62,623 nucleotides of DNA. It comes from an uncultured Pelagibacteraceae bacterium. Lineage in GTDB: Bacteria > Pseudomonadota > Alphaproteobacteria > Pelagibacterales > Pelagibacteraceae. Positions 7,767 through 18,808 of the stretch are shown here, piece after piece. Below the pieces are notes generated by a model. That model ran no database searches, was not told the DNA's origin, and saw nothing but the letters and a program-made list of their open reading frames with translations. Position 1 is the stretch's first letter. Every line of letters starts with the position of its first letter. The stretch spans positions 1-62,623 of the forward strand of contig CACOKG010000002.1 in assembly GCA_902627745.1 (NCBI GenBank), written 5' to 3'. The translations under genes were made by a program, and so were the position numbers.

Positions 7767-8960
7767 ATGAAAAAAAAACAAAAAAAATCAAAAAAAAAGA
7801 GAAAAGTATTAAAAAAAACCAAATCCTATAAATTTCGAAGAAAAGGTAAAAAAACTAAAAGGGTTGTTAAAAGATTAAAAAAAAAAAAAATTATCAAAAA
7901 AAGGAAAAATAAGGTTAAAAAATTAAAAAAAACTAATTATTTAAAACAAATTAAAACCCAAAACGAAAGTATAGTTTTAAAATTAGTTAAATTACAACTA
8001 TCCCTGAAACCTCAATTCAATTTAAAATTTAATTTTAGTTTAGAAAAACATATTCAAGGTTTTTTTGACAAAATTTCAGAGACAATTTCAAGTTATAAAG
8101 TTTTAAAACGTGATGAAAAAAGAAGAATTAAGATAGAAAAAATTGAAAGAGAGAGGGCAGAAAAAATTGAGTTGGCTAAACAAAAAGAGGAAGAACAAGC
8201 TCTCAGAGTTAAACTAAAAGAACAAACACTTAAAGAAGAAGCTAGATTGGAAAAACAACGAGTAAAAGATATAAAATTATTCCTAAGAAAAGAACAAGCA
8301 CTTTTGAGAATTGAGCAAGCTGAAAAACAAAAACAGTTTTTAAAACAATTAAGACTAGATAAACAAATTGAAAAATTCAGAATTAGAGAAGTCAAGGAAC
8401 TAGAAAAACTTGAGAAAATTTCTTTAAAAGAAAAAAGAGAAGACTATGCAGGTTTACAAGAAAGAATTGATAAACTTAAGGAAAAATATCGATTACTTCG
8501 AGATCAAAAAATTAAAGAAAGGGTTGAAGCATTAGGAGTTAAACTTCAAGGTGATGAAGATAGAGAAACCTTATTAGAAAAAGAAAAAGAATATACTTTA
8601 GCAAGACAAAAAATTGAATTTGCATTAGAAAGTTTTTACAGAAGTGCAAGTAGCCTAGTATTTCAGTTAAATAAAAGACATATTACCCGCGACATGTCTA
8701 TTTTTCGTTGTATAGACAGAAGATTTGAAACAGGTGAAGTTTTTATTAAATGGGATGAATCACAAGATGATGAATGGTTATTATTAATTTATATTAAAAA
8801 TAATTCTCCAGATGAAGGGATTGTTATTGAAGATAAAACTAATCCTGAAAAAAATCTTTCTCATGAGTTTAGAAATGTAGATATTTTCAAAGCCTCAGAT
8901 ACAATGGTAGACTCTTTAACGCAACTCATTGCTAGGAAAAGAGCCAAAAAAAATAATTAA
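7767..8960 (+). CDS. Very lysine-rich coiled-coil protein of unknown function
   Basis: I do not recognise this 397-residue protein. The first 55 residues are mostly Lys and Arg, like a histone H1 tail or a nucleolar protein. Residues 90-275 are a long charged helix rich in E, K, R and Q, almost certainly a coiled coil. The last 120 residues (from about QKIEFALESFY) look like a compact alpha/beta domain (SIFRCIDRRFETGEVFIKW, DDEWLLLIYIKN). There is no signal peptide or membrane segment. The basic arm could bind nucleic acid or acidic lipid headgroups. It is followed 30 nt later by a small membrane protein. Confidence 0.8.
   Translation: MKKKQKKSKKKRKVLKKTKSYKFRRKGKKTKRVVKRLKKKKIIKKRKNKVKKLKKTNYLKQIKTQNESIVLKLVKLQLSLKPQFNLKFNFSLEKHIQGFFDKISETISSYKVLKRDEKRRIKIEKIERERAEKIELAKQKEEEQALRVKLKEQTLKEEARLEKQRVKDIKLFLRKEQALLRIEQAEKQKQFLKQLRLDKQIEKFRIREVKELEKLEKISLKEKREDYAGLQERIDKLKEKYRLLRDQKIKERVEALGVKLQGDEDRETLLEKEKEYTLARQKIEFALESFYRSASSLVFQLNKRHITRDMSIFRCIDRRFETGEVFIKWDESQDDEWLLLIYIKNNSPDEGIVIEDKTNPEKNLSHEFRNVDIFKASDTMVDSLTQLIARKRAKKNN
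7877..7890 (+). repeat. A14 homopolymer inside the lysine-rich gene
   Basis: Fourteen consecutive A residues, read as AAA lysine codons, lie about 110 nt after the start codon. Tracts of this length are prone to replication or transcriptional slippage; a change of one base would truncate the protein early. Confidence 0.9.
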
Positions 8961-8990
8961 ACATTTATATTAAATTAGGTATTATCTCTA

Positions 8991-9284
8991 ATGATTATAG
9001 GATCTGCCTTTCTAATAATTTTATATTTAATTTTCAGATATATTATTGCTTGGATCACATATTTTAATAATTTGGACCCAAGACTTGGTGATAGTACATG
9101 GCGGTTTACGTATGATTATCCAGTAGTTGGTGAGAGAGATATCTCTGATTTGGATGATAAGGACTTTGTCAGATTAAGAAGAAAAAAGAATAAAATTATT
9201 TTATTAATGTACTCAATAGTCTTAGTGATGTTTGTATCTTCTATGTCTCTATTAAGTAAATTTTTATTATTTTTTACAAGTTAG
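8991..9284 (+). CDS. Small two-helix membrane protein, unknown function
   Basis: The 97-residue product has one hydrophobic helix at about residues 1-25, a polar middle with an unusual acidic/basic stretch (ERDISDLDDKDFVRLRRKK) and a second hydrophobic helix at 67-95. Both ends would lie on the same side of the inner membrane. I recognise no family. It follows the lysine-rich gene by 30 nt in the same direction, so the two may be co-transcribed. Its last 11 bases overlap the convergent DCC-family gene. Confidence 0.7.
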   Translation: MIIGSAFLIILYLIFRYIIAWITYFNNLDPRLGDSTWRFTYDYPVVGERDISDLDDKDFVRLRRKKNKIILLMYSIVLVMFVSSMSLLSKFLLFFTS

Positions 9285-9630
9285 ATTTTTTAAGTTGCTT
9301 TTTATTTTTTAAGTAAAGAAAAAAAGCTACTATTTCATATACAATTGTAAAAATATTAAAGATGATTGGTAATTTAAAAAATTTATAAAGAAATTTATAT
9401 TTTGGCATTTTTTTCCATAATAATAAAAAAGCTTCTGCACCTCCAAAAACTTTTTCACCATCTTTGACATGCAGTCTTCTCAAAAGTTGTTTACTATCTT
9501 TAGAGGTTTCTTGTTCAGCTAATTCATTATCTGTGATATCAACCCAGTCAATTTCTTCTATTTTTTCCTTTTTATAGAGATCAATTTCTGCCTTACAAAT
9601 TTTACAAGAATTATTAAAATAAACTTTCAT
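9274..9630 (-). CDS. DCC-family (DUF393) thiol-disulfide protein
   Basis: The 118-residue protein carries a thioredoxin-like CKIC pair at residues 10-13, directly after a first beta strand (MKVYFNNSCKIC), as in the DUF393/DCC family. The family normally has D-x-x-C-x-x-C; here the Asp position is Asn (FNNSC). The middle has RRLHVKDGEKVFGGAEAFLLLW, matching the family's second conserved block, and the C-terminus is a hydrophobic helix (FFKLPIIFNIFTIVYEIVAF). The biochemical role of the family is not established; a redox function is inferred. Confidence 0.8.
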   Translation of the reverse strand: MKVYFNNSCKICKAEIDLYKKEKIEEIDWVDITDNELAEQETSKDSKQLLRRLHVKDGEKVFGGAEAFLLLWKKMPKYKFLYKFFKLPIIFNIFTIVYEIVAFFLYLKNKKQLKKSNL

Positions 9631-9715
9631 AATTAGATGTTTTATTACTAATTTGTCCCATATATGTACATGCGTAAAATACTCTAGTTGAAAAATCTTT
9701 GAAACAATCTATTTA

Positions 9716-11137
9716 ATGTCTCTTATGAGTAATTTCTTTGAAAAATCTGACATATCAAGAAGTGAGGCTGAAAATATTATTTCGGATACTCTTCAAAAAT
9801 GTGATGATGGTGAGTTGTACATAGAAAATTCTAAATCTGAGTCAATTTTACTGGATGATAACAAGATAAAAAATTCTAGTTATAATTCAGATTTAGGATT
9901 CGGGTTTAGAGCTATTTCTGACGAAGTAGTTGCTTATTCTCACTCTAACGAAATTTCAAAAAACTCCTTAAAGCAATCTTCAGAAAATTTAAAATCGACA
10001 CTTAAATCTGTTAAAGGTACCTACAATCATGAAATTCCTAAATCTAATAAGAAATATTATGAAAATATTAACCCTATTGAACAAAAATCTCTTAATGAAA
10101 AGATTAAAATACTTAATGAAGTAAATAATTATTTACGTTCAAAAGATGACAACATTAAACAAGTTACAGCTAATTTTTTGGGAGAACAGAAATCGGTTGA
10201 AATAATTAGATCTGGAGGAGAAACTTTAACTGATGTTCGTCCTTTAATAAGATTCAATGTATCCGTTATGCTTGAGAAAAATGGGAGAAAAGAGACGGGT
10301 GTTTATGGTGTTGGGGGAAGACAATCTTATGACTCTTATTTAAAAGATGATAATTGGAAAAGTGTTTGTGATGAGGCTTTGAGAATAGCTTCAGTAAATT
10401 TAGAGAGTAAACCTGCACCAGCTGGTGAAATGAAAGTTGTGCTAGGACCTGGTTGGCCAGCAATACTAATTCATGAGGCTGTTGGTCATGGTTTAGAAGG
10501 AGATTTTAACAGAAAAAAAACCTCAGCTTTTCATAATTTAATGGGCCAAAAAGTTGCAAGTGAGGGAGTTACAATTGTTGATGATGGTACTATTGATAAC
10601 AGAAGAGGTAGTCTTACGATTGATGATGAGGGAACTCCGACAGAAAAAACTGTTTTAATTGAGAATGGGATTTTAAAAAATTTCATGCAAGATCGTCTAA
10701 ATGCTCGTTTAATGAAAACCAAATCTACTGGAAGTGGAAGAAGAGAAAACTATAGGCATATCGTTCTTCCAAGAATGAGAAATACGATGATGCTAAGTGG
10801 TAATCAGACTCAAGATGAGATGATTAAATCTGTCGATAAAGGTATTTTTGCCGTGAGTTTTGGTGGTGGACAGGTTGATATTACCTCTGGAAAATTTGTA
10901 TTCAATTGTACTGAAGCTTATGAGATTGTTAATGGTAAAATTGGATCCCCAATTAAAGGTGCAACACTTATTGGAGATGGTCCATCAATTCTTAAAGAAG
11001 TTTCTATGGTAGGGAATGATATGATGATGGATCCTGGTATTGGAACATGTGGAAAAGCTGGCCAAGGTGTTCCCGTAGGCGTTGCTCAACCATCTATACT
11101 AATTAATAAAATGACTGTTGGTGGCACAAAACTTTAA
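9716..11137 (+). CDS. tldD: Metalloprotease TldD
   Basis: Catalytic half of the TldD/TldE heterodimeric zinc peptidase, which digests unfolded peptides and matures some modified peptides and antitoxins. The 473-residue protein shows the zinc site HEAVGHGLEGDF (His253, Glu254, His258) and the C-terminal GKAGQGVPVGVAQPS stretch of the family. Length is normal. The first codon ATG 9716 is followed by an in-frame ATG three codons on, so the start could be 9725. The partner gene starts at the next base after the stop. Confidence 0.95.
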   Translation: MSLMSNFFEKSDISRSEAENIISDTLQKCDDGELYIENSKSESILLDDNKIKNSSYNSDLGFGFRAISDEVVAYSHSNEISKNSLKQSSENLKSTLKSVKGTYNHEIPKSNKKYYENINPIEQKSLNEKIKILNEVNNYLRSKDDNIKQVTANFLGEQKSVEIIRSGGETLTDVRPLIRFNVSVMLEKNGRKETGVYGVGGRQSYDSYLKDDNWKSVCDEALRIASVNLESKPAPAGEMKVVLGPGWPAILIHEAVGHGLEGDFNRKKTSAFHNLMGQKVASEGVTIVDDGTIDNRRGSLTIDDEGTPTEKTVLIENGILKNFMQDRLNARLMKTKSTGSGRRENYRHIVLPRMRNTMMLSGNQTQDEMIKSVDKGIFAVSFGGGQVDITSGKFVFNCTEAYEIVNGKIGSPIKGATLIGDGPSILKEVSMVGNDMMMDPGIGTCGKAGQGVPVGVAQPSILINKMTVGGTKL

Positions 11138-12454
11138 ATGGTCAAAGATCAAGAATTTTTAGAAAAAAAAGCATCATATTGTTTAGGTTTAGCTAAGAAA
11201 TTAGGCGCAACCGAGTCTAGTGTGATTGTTAATAACTCTGTATCTGAAACTGTTAATTTTAGAAATAAAAAACTAGACGAGTCTAACAGGTCAGATGATC
11301 TTGGAATAAGCATTACTACTTACATTGGAAAAAAAAAGTCATCAATATCTTCCTCTAATTTAATTGATGATAATCTAAACATTTTGATTGAAAAATGTGT
11401 TGAGACAACAAAAAATACTCCTGAAGATGAATTTAATTCATTACCAGATAAAGATTTATTGGCCAAAGAGGTTAAGGATTTGAATCTTTATGACGATACT
11501 CATATAGAAAATGATCAAAAAATTGACTATTTAAAAAAATTAGAATCTGCTGCTTCCAATGATAAAAAGATTGTAAATACAGAATCTAGTTTTACTCAAA
11601 ATAAATCAAATTTTATTTTAGCCAATAGTGGAGGTTTTTGTGCTGGTTACAAAACATCTTCATTTACAGCTTCGAGCGTTACAGTTGCAAAAGATGAAAA
11701 AAGTATGGAGAGAGATTATGAATACTCTAGTAAATGTTTTCTTAAAGACTTAGATGACGCAGAAGAATTAGGTAAACAAGCCGCTGATCAAACAATTAAA
11801 AAATTAAGCCCTAAAAAAATAGGTAGTGAAAAAATTGCTATAATTTTTGACAAAAGAATAGCCAAGGGAATGCTTAGCACTTTTGCAAGTGCGATTTCAT
11901 CTTCAGCGATATCAAGAGGAACCTCTTTTTTGAAAGATAAAGTTAACCAAAAAATATTTTCTGATACAATTAATGTCTTAGATAAACCAGATATACTCAA
12001 AGGTTTAGGCTCAAGAAATTTTGATAGCGAGGGGGTTAAAACTGATACTCTTAAATTAGTGGAACAGGGGATTTTAAAACATTATCTGATTGATACTTAC
12101 AATGGAAAAAAATTAAACCTTAAATCAAATGGAAGATGCGGAGGGACAAGCAATCTCTATTTTGAAAATGGAAATATTAGTTTTAAAGATTTATTGAATT
12201 CAAAATCAAAAAGTCTCTATATTACAGAAACTATAGGTCATGGAAGTAATATTGTAACTGGTGATTATTCTGTAGGTGCAACAGGGTTTCTGGTGGAAAA
12301 TGGAGAGTTTAAGTATCCTATAAATGAAATTACTATTGCAGGTAATTTTAAAGACATGTTTCAGAATATTACACTCGCAAATGATTTAGAGTTTAAATAT
12401 GTAACCAATTCACCAACTATGATGATTGAGGGAATGGTTGTTGCTGGTAAATGA
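11138..12454 (+). CDS. pmbA: TldE/PmbA, partner of TldD
   Basis: Non-catalytic half of the TldD/TldE protease. The 438-residue protein is homologous to TldD in fold but lacks the HExxxH zinc site; the equivalent region reads FDKRIAKGMLSTFASAI. Family features include FLKDKVNQKIFSD, GTSNLYFENG, and the C-terminal SPTMMIEGMVVAGK. It begins immediately after the tldD stop, and its own stop overlaps the next ATG in ATGA, so all three genes are probably translated from one message. Confidence 0.94.
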   Translation: MVKDQEFLEKKASYCLGLAKKLGATESSVIVNNSVSETVNFRNKKLDESNRSDDLGISITTYIGKKKSSISSSNLIDDNLNILIEKCVETTKNTPEDEFNSLPDKDLLAKEVKDLNLYDDTHIENDQKIDYLKKLESAASNDKKIVNTESSFTQNKSNFILANSGGFCAGYKTSSFTASSVTVAKDEKSMERDYEYSSKCFLKDLDDAEELGKQAADQTIKKLSPKKIGSEKIAIIFDKRIAKGMLSTFASAISSSAISRGTSFLKDKVNQKIFSDTINVLDKPDILKGLGSRNFDSEGVKTDTLKLVEQGILKHYLIDTYNGKKLNLKSNGRCGGTSNLYFENGNISFKDLLNSKSKSLYITETIGHGSNIVTGDYSVGATGFLVENGEFKYPINEITIAGNFKDMFQNITLANDLEFKYVTNSPTMMIEGMVVAGK

Positions 12455-13422
12455 GTGAATTCTGTGTAATCGGCTCAGGTATTTCCGGAGCTACAATTGC
12501 GAGTCTTCTTCATAAAAAAAATTCAGTAATCCTATTTGACAAAGCAAGAGGTCCAGGAGGTCGTGCATCTTTCAAAAGAATGAGAGGTAATATAGGCTTT
12601 GATCATGGCACTCAATACTTTTCGCCAAAAACCCCAGAATTTAAAAAATTTATCAAAGATTTAATTAAAAAAAGAATTTTAAAGGTTTGGGGTGGTAAAC
12701 ACATTTTTCTTAACTCCAAAAAAAAAGAAAATAAAAAACATCTGAAAATTATAGGTAAAAATGGAAACAATGATATTAGCAAGTACTTATTAAAAAAAAT
12801 CAATTGTAACTTTCAAAGTGAATTAAAAAAAATTCATTATAAAAACAAACTTTGGCATTTATCATTTGCTGATGGAAAATTGAGATCTTTTAAAAGTATT
12901 ATTTTGACCTGTCCTTTTCCGCAATTAAAAAAACTCTCTAAAAGATTCATAAATAATTCTTTTTTAAAAAAATCAATTAAAATGGATGCAAATATAACCA
13001 CTATGATTGCTATAAAAAAAAATAAGAAATCAAATAGTAGCTATCTTTTCGAAGATCCAATACTTGGTTGGGCGGGTAATGAAAACTCGAAAAAAAGATT
13101 TAAATCAAAATATGATTTATGGACACTACAAAGTACTTTTAAGTGGGCAAATAAAAAGATCAATCAAAATAAAAATAATAAGAAAAAGAATTCAAAAATT
13201 ATGATTGATAAGTTCTTTCAACTTTCAAATATTAAAAAAACGAAAATTAACTTCTGTCTTAATCATGGTTGGAAATACTCTTCTAATTCAAAACCTTTCA
13301 AAATTAAAAGTTTTTGGGATCCAAAGAAAAAAATAGGTATTTGTGCTGATTGGTTTGTAGGACCAAGACTAGAGTCGGGATGGATAAGTGCCCAGGACCT
13401 TTTTAAAAAAATTTCAAGATAA
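12451..13422 (+). CDS. FAD-dependent amine-oxidase-like oxidoreductase (renalase-like)
   Basis: Predicted flavoprotein of 323 residues. It has an N-terminal dinucleotide-binding motif GSGISGATIASLL, then FDKARGPGGRASF, a hallmark of the COG3380 renalase-like group, and a C-terminal FAD motif (CADWFVGPRLESGWISA). There is no signal peptide, so it is cytosolic. The substrate is unknown; relatives oxidise amines or dihydronicotinamide isomers. It overlaps tldE by four bases. The product is unusually rich in lysine in its middle part. Confidence 0.85.
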   Translation: MSEFCVIGSGISGATIASLLHKKNSVILFDKARGPGGRASFKRMRGNIGFDHGTQYFSPKTPEFKKFIKDLIKKRILKVWGGKHIFLNSKKKENKKHLKIIGKNGNNDISKYLLKKINCNFQSELKKIHYKNKLWHLSFADGKLRSFKSIILTCPFPQLKKLSKRFINNSFLKKSIKMDANITTMIAIKKNKKSNSSYLFEDPILGWAGNENSKKRFKSKYDLWTLQSTFKWANKKINQNKNNKKKNSKIMIDKFFQLSNIKKTKINFCLNHGWKYSSNSKPFKIKSFWDPKKKIGICADWFVGPRLESGWISAQDLFKKISR

Positions 13423-13423
13423 A

Positions 13424-14104
13424 TTACTCAAAGCTTTTCAATCTGTATTCCCAATTACCCATTCTCGAGTAAGTCACTTTTAAAATTCTTAAATTTTCTT
13501 GATCGTACCAAATATTAAAGTCTAATCGTCTATCTTTAGGAATATTCATATCTTTAGATTTAAGTGTAAAATGATCTGCATCATAAATTTTTCCATAAAG
13601 ATCAATTTTTTCTTTTCCTATAAAAGTAACAACCTGTTCTTTAATACTTCCTGATATTGGACTTATTTGAGATCCTGCTTGTAAAATTTTATGATTCCAC
13701 CAATTTCCAATAACATTATTTATGGATGCCTCGCCATTGAATGAGGAGCCTTTAATATCAAATTTTTTACTATTTTTATTTAATTCTAAATTTACAAATT
13801 TTTCTTTATCATTTTGAAGAGTTTTAGAATTATAGGATATCAATTGATCTTTGATATATTTTTCTTCACCATATGACTCAACTTGAAAAATTGTAGTTCC
13901 TAATAGATCAACAGAAAATTTAAATTGATTTGTAATAATAGTTTCTTCACCATTTCTTTCAAAAAAATAATAATTGTATCCAATTAGTTCACCATTTCTA
14001 TAAATCTCCATTTCAATTTTGTTATATTTATTGTAGTGACCTATATGCGCCATAGAAATAACTGGAAAAATAACAATAAACAAAATGGCTATAAATTTTC
14101 TCAT
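13424..14104 (-). CDS. Exported protein of the DUF6134 type
   Basis: The 226-residue protein has a cleavable signal peptide (MRKFIAILFIVIFPVISMA, cut likely after A19) and a beta-rich mature part, with motifs such as YRNGELIGYNYYFFE, NNVIGNWWNHKIL and the C-terminal YDQENLRILKVTYSRMGNWEYRL. This looks like the DUF6134/DUF3108-like lipocalin-type periplasmic proteins. A lipid or envelope role is only a guess. Its stop lies one base from the convergent FAD oxidoreductase stop; no terminator separates them. Confidence 0.75.
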   Translation of the reverse strand: MRKFIAILFIVIFPVISMAHIGHYNKYNKIEMEIYRNGELIGYNYYFFERNGEETIITNQFKFSVDLLGTTIFQVESYGEEKYIKDQLISYNSKTLQNDKEKFVNLELNKNSKKFDIKGSSFNGEASINNVIGNWWNHKILQAGSQISPISGSIKEQVVTFIGKEKIDLYGKIYDADHFTLKSKDMNIPKDRRLDFNIWYDQENLRILKVTYSRMGNWEYRLKSFE

Positions 14105-14154
14105 TTAGTAATTACATTAGTGGACTTTATCTATAATAGAAATAACTTATTAAA

Positions 14155-14802
14155 ATGTTTTTAAAAATAAAGAAAATACCAAAAGTAAATTGGAGTTCTG
14201 ATAAGCCATATAATTTCAAACCAAAATTTTCTACTTTCTTTTTTTTATGTTTTGGTCTGACGTTGTTTGGTCTTGGTGAAGGTTTGCTAATTGTTTCCTT
14301 TACAGGCGCTTCTCCGTGGAGTGTTTTGGCTCAAGGTATTTCTTTAAATGTTAATTTAAGTATTGGCACAATTACTCTTTTAATAAGTATTGCTGTCTTA
14401 ATTTTGTGGATACCTCTGGGCCAAAAACCAGGAATGGGCACAATATTTAATGCCTTAATAATAGCCTTCATGATTGATCTTTGTATAAAGTTTGTACCAA
14501 CCCCGTCTAATTATCTTAATCAATTAATCCTAGCAGTAATTTCTGTAATGATGGTTGGAATAGGAGGGGGGATCTATCTAGTTTCAAACCTTGGTGCGGG
14601 ACCAAGAGATGGATTAATGATTGGTTTACAAAAAATAACTAACTTACCAGTAGCAGCTGTTAGAGCTTTTTTAGAAATTTCTGTTGTAAGTATTGGTTGG
14701 TATTTAGGTGGAACAGTAGGTGTCGGAACTCTTTTATTCGCTTTTGGTATTGGTCCGTGCGTTGCTCTAGGTTTATTTTTAGTTGATAAAATTTTTGATT
14801 AA
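14155..14802 (+). CDS. YczE/YyaS/YitT-family membrane protein
   Basis: Integral inner-membrane protein of 215 residues with about five hydrophobic helices. Glycine-rich turns are characteristic of this group: FGLGEGLLIVSFTGASPWS near the start, and GAGPRDGLMIGLQ and LGGTVGVGTLLFAFGIGP later. The family is widespread but its function is not known; a transporter role is suspected. Its stop shares TTAA with the convergent typA stop. Confidence 0.82.
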   Translation: MFLKIKKIPKVNWSSDKPYNFKPKFSTFFFLCFGLTLFGLGEGLLIVSFTGASPWSVLAQGISLNVNLSIGTITLLISIAVLILWIPLGQKPGMGTIFNALIIAFMIDLCIKFVPTPSNYLNQLILAVISVMMVGIGGGIYLVSNLGAGPRDGLMIGLQKITNLPVAAVRAFLEISVVSIGWYLGGTVGVGTLLFAFGIGPCVALGLFLVDKIFD

Positions 14803-16625
14803 GCAGCAGCGCCTGATTTTTCACTTTTTTTTCTTTCATGAGGGTCAAGAATAGCTTTTCTTAATCTACAAGATTCCGGAGTAATTTCTAAAGCTTCATC
14901 TGTATTTAACATACTTAATTGTTCAGCAATCGACATTTTTCTTACAGGAGTTAAGACAACATTTTCGTCAGTACCTTGCGTCCTCATATTAGTTAATTTT
15001 TTTCCCTTCATGACATTAATAATCATATCTCCTGGCTTAGGTGATAGTCCTACAATCATTCCTGGATAAACAGGATCGTTATGAGTTACAAACATTTCTC
15101 CTCTTGCCTGTAAATTAAAGATTGCAAAAGCAACTGCTTTTCCTTGTTCCATAGAAATTAGAGCACCATTTCTTCTGCCTTCCATTTCACCTTCAAATGG
15201 ACCATATTCATGAAAAATTCTATTGATCACACCATTTCCTTTTGTCAGTGTTAGAAATCTACTTGTATATCCCATTAAACCTCTTGTTGGTGCATGAAAT
15301 ATAAGTCTCTTTTTATTTTTACCAGTATCTTTTAATTCTATTAATTTACCCTTTCTTCTGTTCATCGAGTCAATTATTTTTGATGAATGCTCTTCATCAA
15401 GATCCATAGTAATTTCTTCTATTGGTTCAAGCTTGTTGCCATTTTCATCTTTTTTATAAAGAACTTTTGGGGGGCTCACTGTCATTTCAAAACCTTCTCG
15501 TCTCATTTGAGTAAGTAAAATTTCCAACATTAATTCACCCCGACCACTAACAACAAAAGAGTCATTTCCCTCATTTTCAGTGAATGTAATTCCAACGTTA
15601 TTTTGTGCCTCTTGAACTAATCGATCTCTAATCTGAGTACTTGTAAGTTTTTTACCTTCTGTACCAGCTAAAGGTGATGTATTTACAGTAATTGTAATTG
15701 ACATAGTTGGAGGATCTATTGGAGTAGCTTCTATTGGCTCTTTAACCTCAAGATCACAAATAGTATCTGCAACGTTAGCTTTTTCTAAACCTGCAACAAC
15801 AACAATATCTCCAGCTTCACCAACCTCAATTGGAACTTTTTTGGTTCCTTCGTATCTAAAAATTTTAGTTAATCTACCTTCATCAACTTTTTCTCCATTT
15901 AAGTTGATCGCTTTAATTGCCTGATTAGCTTTTGCTGTTCCTTGAGAGATTCTACCTACTAAACTTCTTCCTAAAAAACTATCAGCATAAAGAAGTGTAG
16001 AAAGCATAGCAAAAGGTTTTGATTTATCTAATTCAGCTGGTTTAACATGGTCTATTATTTTATCTAAAAGTGGATTAAGATTCTCTCTTGGACCATCAAC
16101 TTCAAGATCAGCCCATCCAGATCTTCCACTGGCATATAAAACTGGGAAATCTAGTTGTTCCTCATTAGCATCTAAACTTACAAATAAGTCGAATGTTTCA
16201 TCTAGAACTTCATTAGCTCTTTGATCTGCTTTATCTAGTTTATTTATAACTACAATTGGTTTTAAACCTTGTTTTAATGCTTTTGCTAAAACGAATTTTG
16301 TTTGAGGCATTACTCCCTCAGCAGAGTCAATTAATAATAAAGCTCCGTCAGCCATACTAAGTACTCTTTCAACCTCAGCTGCAAAATCTCTGTGGCCAGG
16401 CGTATCAATAATATTTATTCTAGAATCTTTCCAATTAATTGAGGCAGGTTTAGCTAATATTGTAATTCCTCTTTCTTTTTCTAATTCTCCAGAATCCATC
16501 AATCTTTCATCAACAACTTCATTTTCCCTAAATGAACCACTTTGTTTCATTAGGTTGTCAATTAGGGTTGTCTTACCATGATCAACATGGGCAATTATGG
16601 TGATGTTTCTTATAGTGTTATTCAT
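14799..16625 (-). CDS. typA: Ribosome-associated GTPase TypA/BipA
   Basis: Translational GTPase of the EF-G superfamily that binds ribosomes, aids 50S assembly and is needed under stress or cold. The G motifs are all present: AHVDHGKTTL (P-loop), RGITI (switch I), DTPGHRDF and NKLDKADQR. EF-G-like domains follow, and the BipA C-terminal domain has GALISMEQGKAVAFAIF and LTPVRKMSIAEQL. The 608-residue length is standard. Upstream, 16626-16747 is AT-rich with no ORF and should hold the promoter, but I cannot pick a convincing one. Confidence 0.97.
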   Translation of the reverse strand: MNNTIRNITIIAHVDHGKTTLIDNLMKQSGSFRENEVVDERLMDSGELEKERGITILAKPASINWKDSRINIIDTPGHRDFAAEVERVLSMADGALLLIDSAEGVMPQTKFVLAKALKQGLKPIVVINKLDKADQRANEVLDETFDLFVSLDANEEQLDFPVLYASGRSGWADLEVDGPRENLNPLLDKIIDHVKPAELDKSKPFAMLSTLLYADSFLGRSLVGRISQGTAKANQAIKAINLNGEKVDEGRLTKIFRYEGTKKVPIEVGEAGDIVVVAGLEKANVADTICDLEVKEPIEATPIDPPTMSITITVNTSPLAGTEGKKLTSTQIRDRLVQEAQNNVGITFTENEGNDSFVVSGRGELMLEILLTQMRREGFEMTVSPPKVLYKKDENGNKLEPIEEITMDLDEEHSSKIIDSMNRRKGKLIELKDTGKNKKRLIFHAPTRGLMGYTSRFLTLTKGNGVINRIFHEYGPFEGEMEGRRNGALISMEQGKAVAFAIFNLQARGEMFVTHNDPVYPGMIVGLSPKPGDMIINVMKGKKLTNMRTQGTDENVVLTPVRKMSIAEQLSMLNTDEALEITPESCRLRKAILDPHERKKSEKSGAAA

Positions 16626-16747
16626 AAATCTGGGTTCTTATACATATTTAAACACTTTTGAAAACTTAAAAAAAACTACACTAGGCTTGAATAAATTAAG
16701 TGTTTTTTTTTTAATTTGTATTTTTTCCCCATCTTAATTTTTTAGGT

Positions 16748-16779
16748 AAAAAAAAAGGGCAGTAAAAACTGCCCTTTTT
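16748..16779 (-). terminator. Intrinsic terminator of groESL
   Basis: Perfect seven-base-pair stem GGGCAGT / ACTGCCC (16757-16763 with 16768-16774) with a four-base loop. It is flanked by A9 on one side and T5 on the other. On the minus strand this is a textbook Rho-independent terminator ending in a nine-T tract, 27 nt past the groEL stop. It is the strongest terminator in the window. Confidence 0.92.
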
Positions 16780-16805
16780 GAATTTTTGTTTGAGAGTGGG
16801 GGGGA

Positions 16806-18485
<1,680 letters not shown>

Positions 18486-18490
18486 TTATA

Positions 18491-18781
18491 TTATTTACTT
18501 GAAATACCCATAATGTCTGACTCTTTCATTATGCTGTATTCTTTACCATCAATTTTGACTTCAGTTCCTGACCATTTGCCAAATAAAACTTTGTCTCCAA
18601 CTTTAACATCCATTGGAATTTTTTTTCCATCTTCAGTTTTTGCACCACCACCAACAGCAACAACTTTTCCTTCTTGAGGCTTCTCTTGTGCAGTATCTGG
18701 TATAATTATTCCTCCAGCAGTTTTTTCGCTGCTATCTAAAACTTCTATTAAAACTCTGTCATGTAACGGTCTAAATTTCAT
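18491..18781 (-). CDS. groES: Co-chaperonin GroES (Hsp10)
   Basis: Heptameric lid of the GroEL chamber. The 96-residue protein shows [32 protein letters not shown], with the mobile loop, and the [30 protein letters not shown]-terminus. The start is ATG 18779-18781 with AGGAG 5 nt upstream. A RpoH-type promoter lies upstream. I see no CIRCE inverted repeat, so HrcA control is not indicated. Confidence 0.99.
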   Translation of the reverse strand: MKFRPLHDRVLIEVLDSSEKTAGGIIIPDTAQEKPQEGKVVAVGGGAKTEDGKKIPMDVKVGDKVLFGKWSGTEVKIDGKEYSIMKESDIMGISSK

Positions 18782-18808
18782 ATATTCTCCTATATAAATA
18801 TGGAGTTC

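Noticed and set aside
16641-16740. AT-rich gap before typA with ACACT/AGTGT repeats and long T and A runs, considered as a small RNA or forward-strand terminator
   Set aside because: No gene on the forward strand ends here and the five-base repeat is weak; no conserved RNA form is recognisable.
18787-18805. CTCC/GGAG hairpin that would hide the groES Shine-Dalgarno, a possible second RNA thermometer
   Set aside because: The predicted RpoH transcript starts near 18802, inside the upstream arm, so the main heat-shock message would lack most of the CUCC strand. Only a longer transcript could form it.
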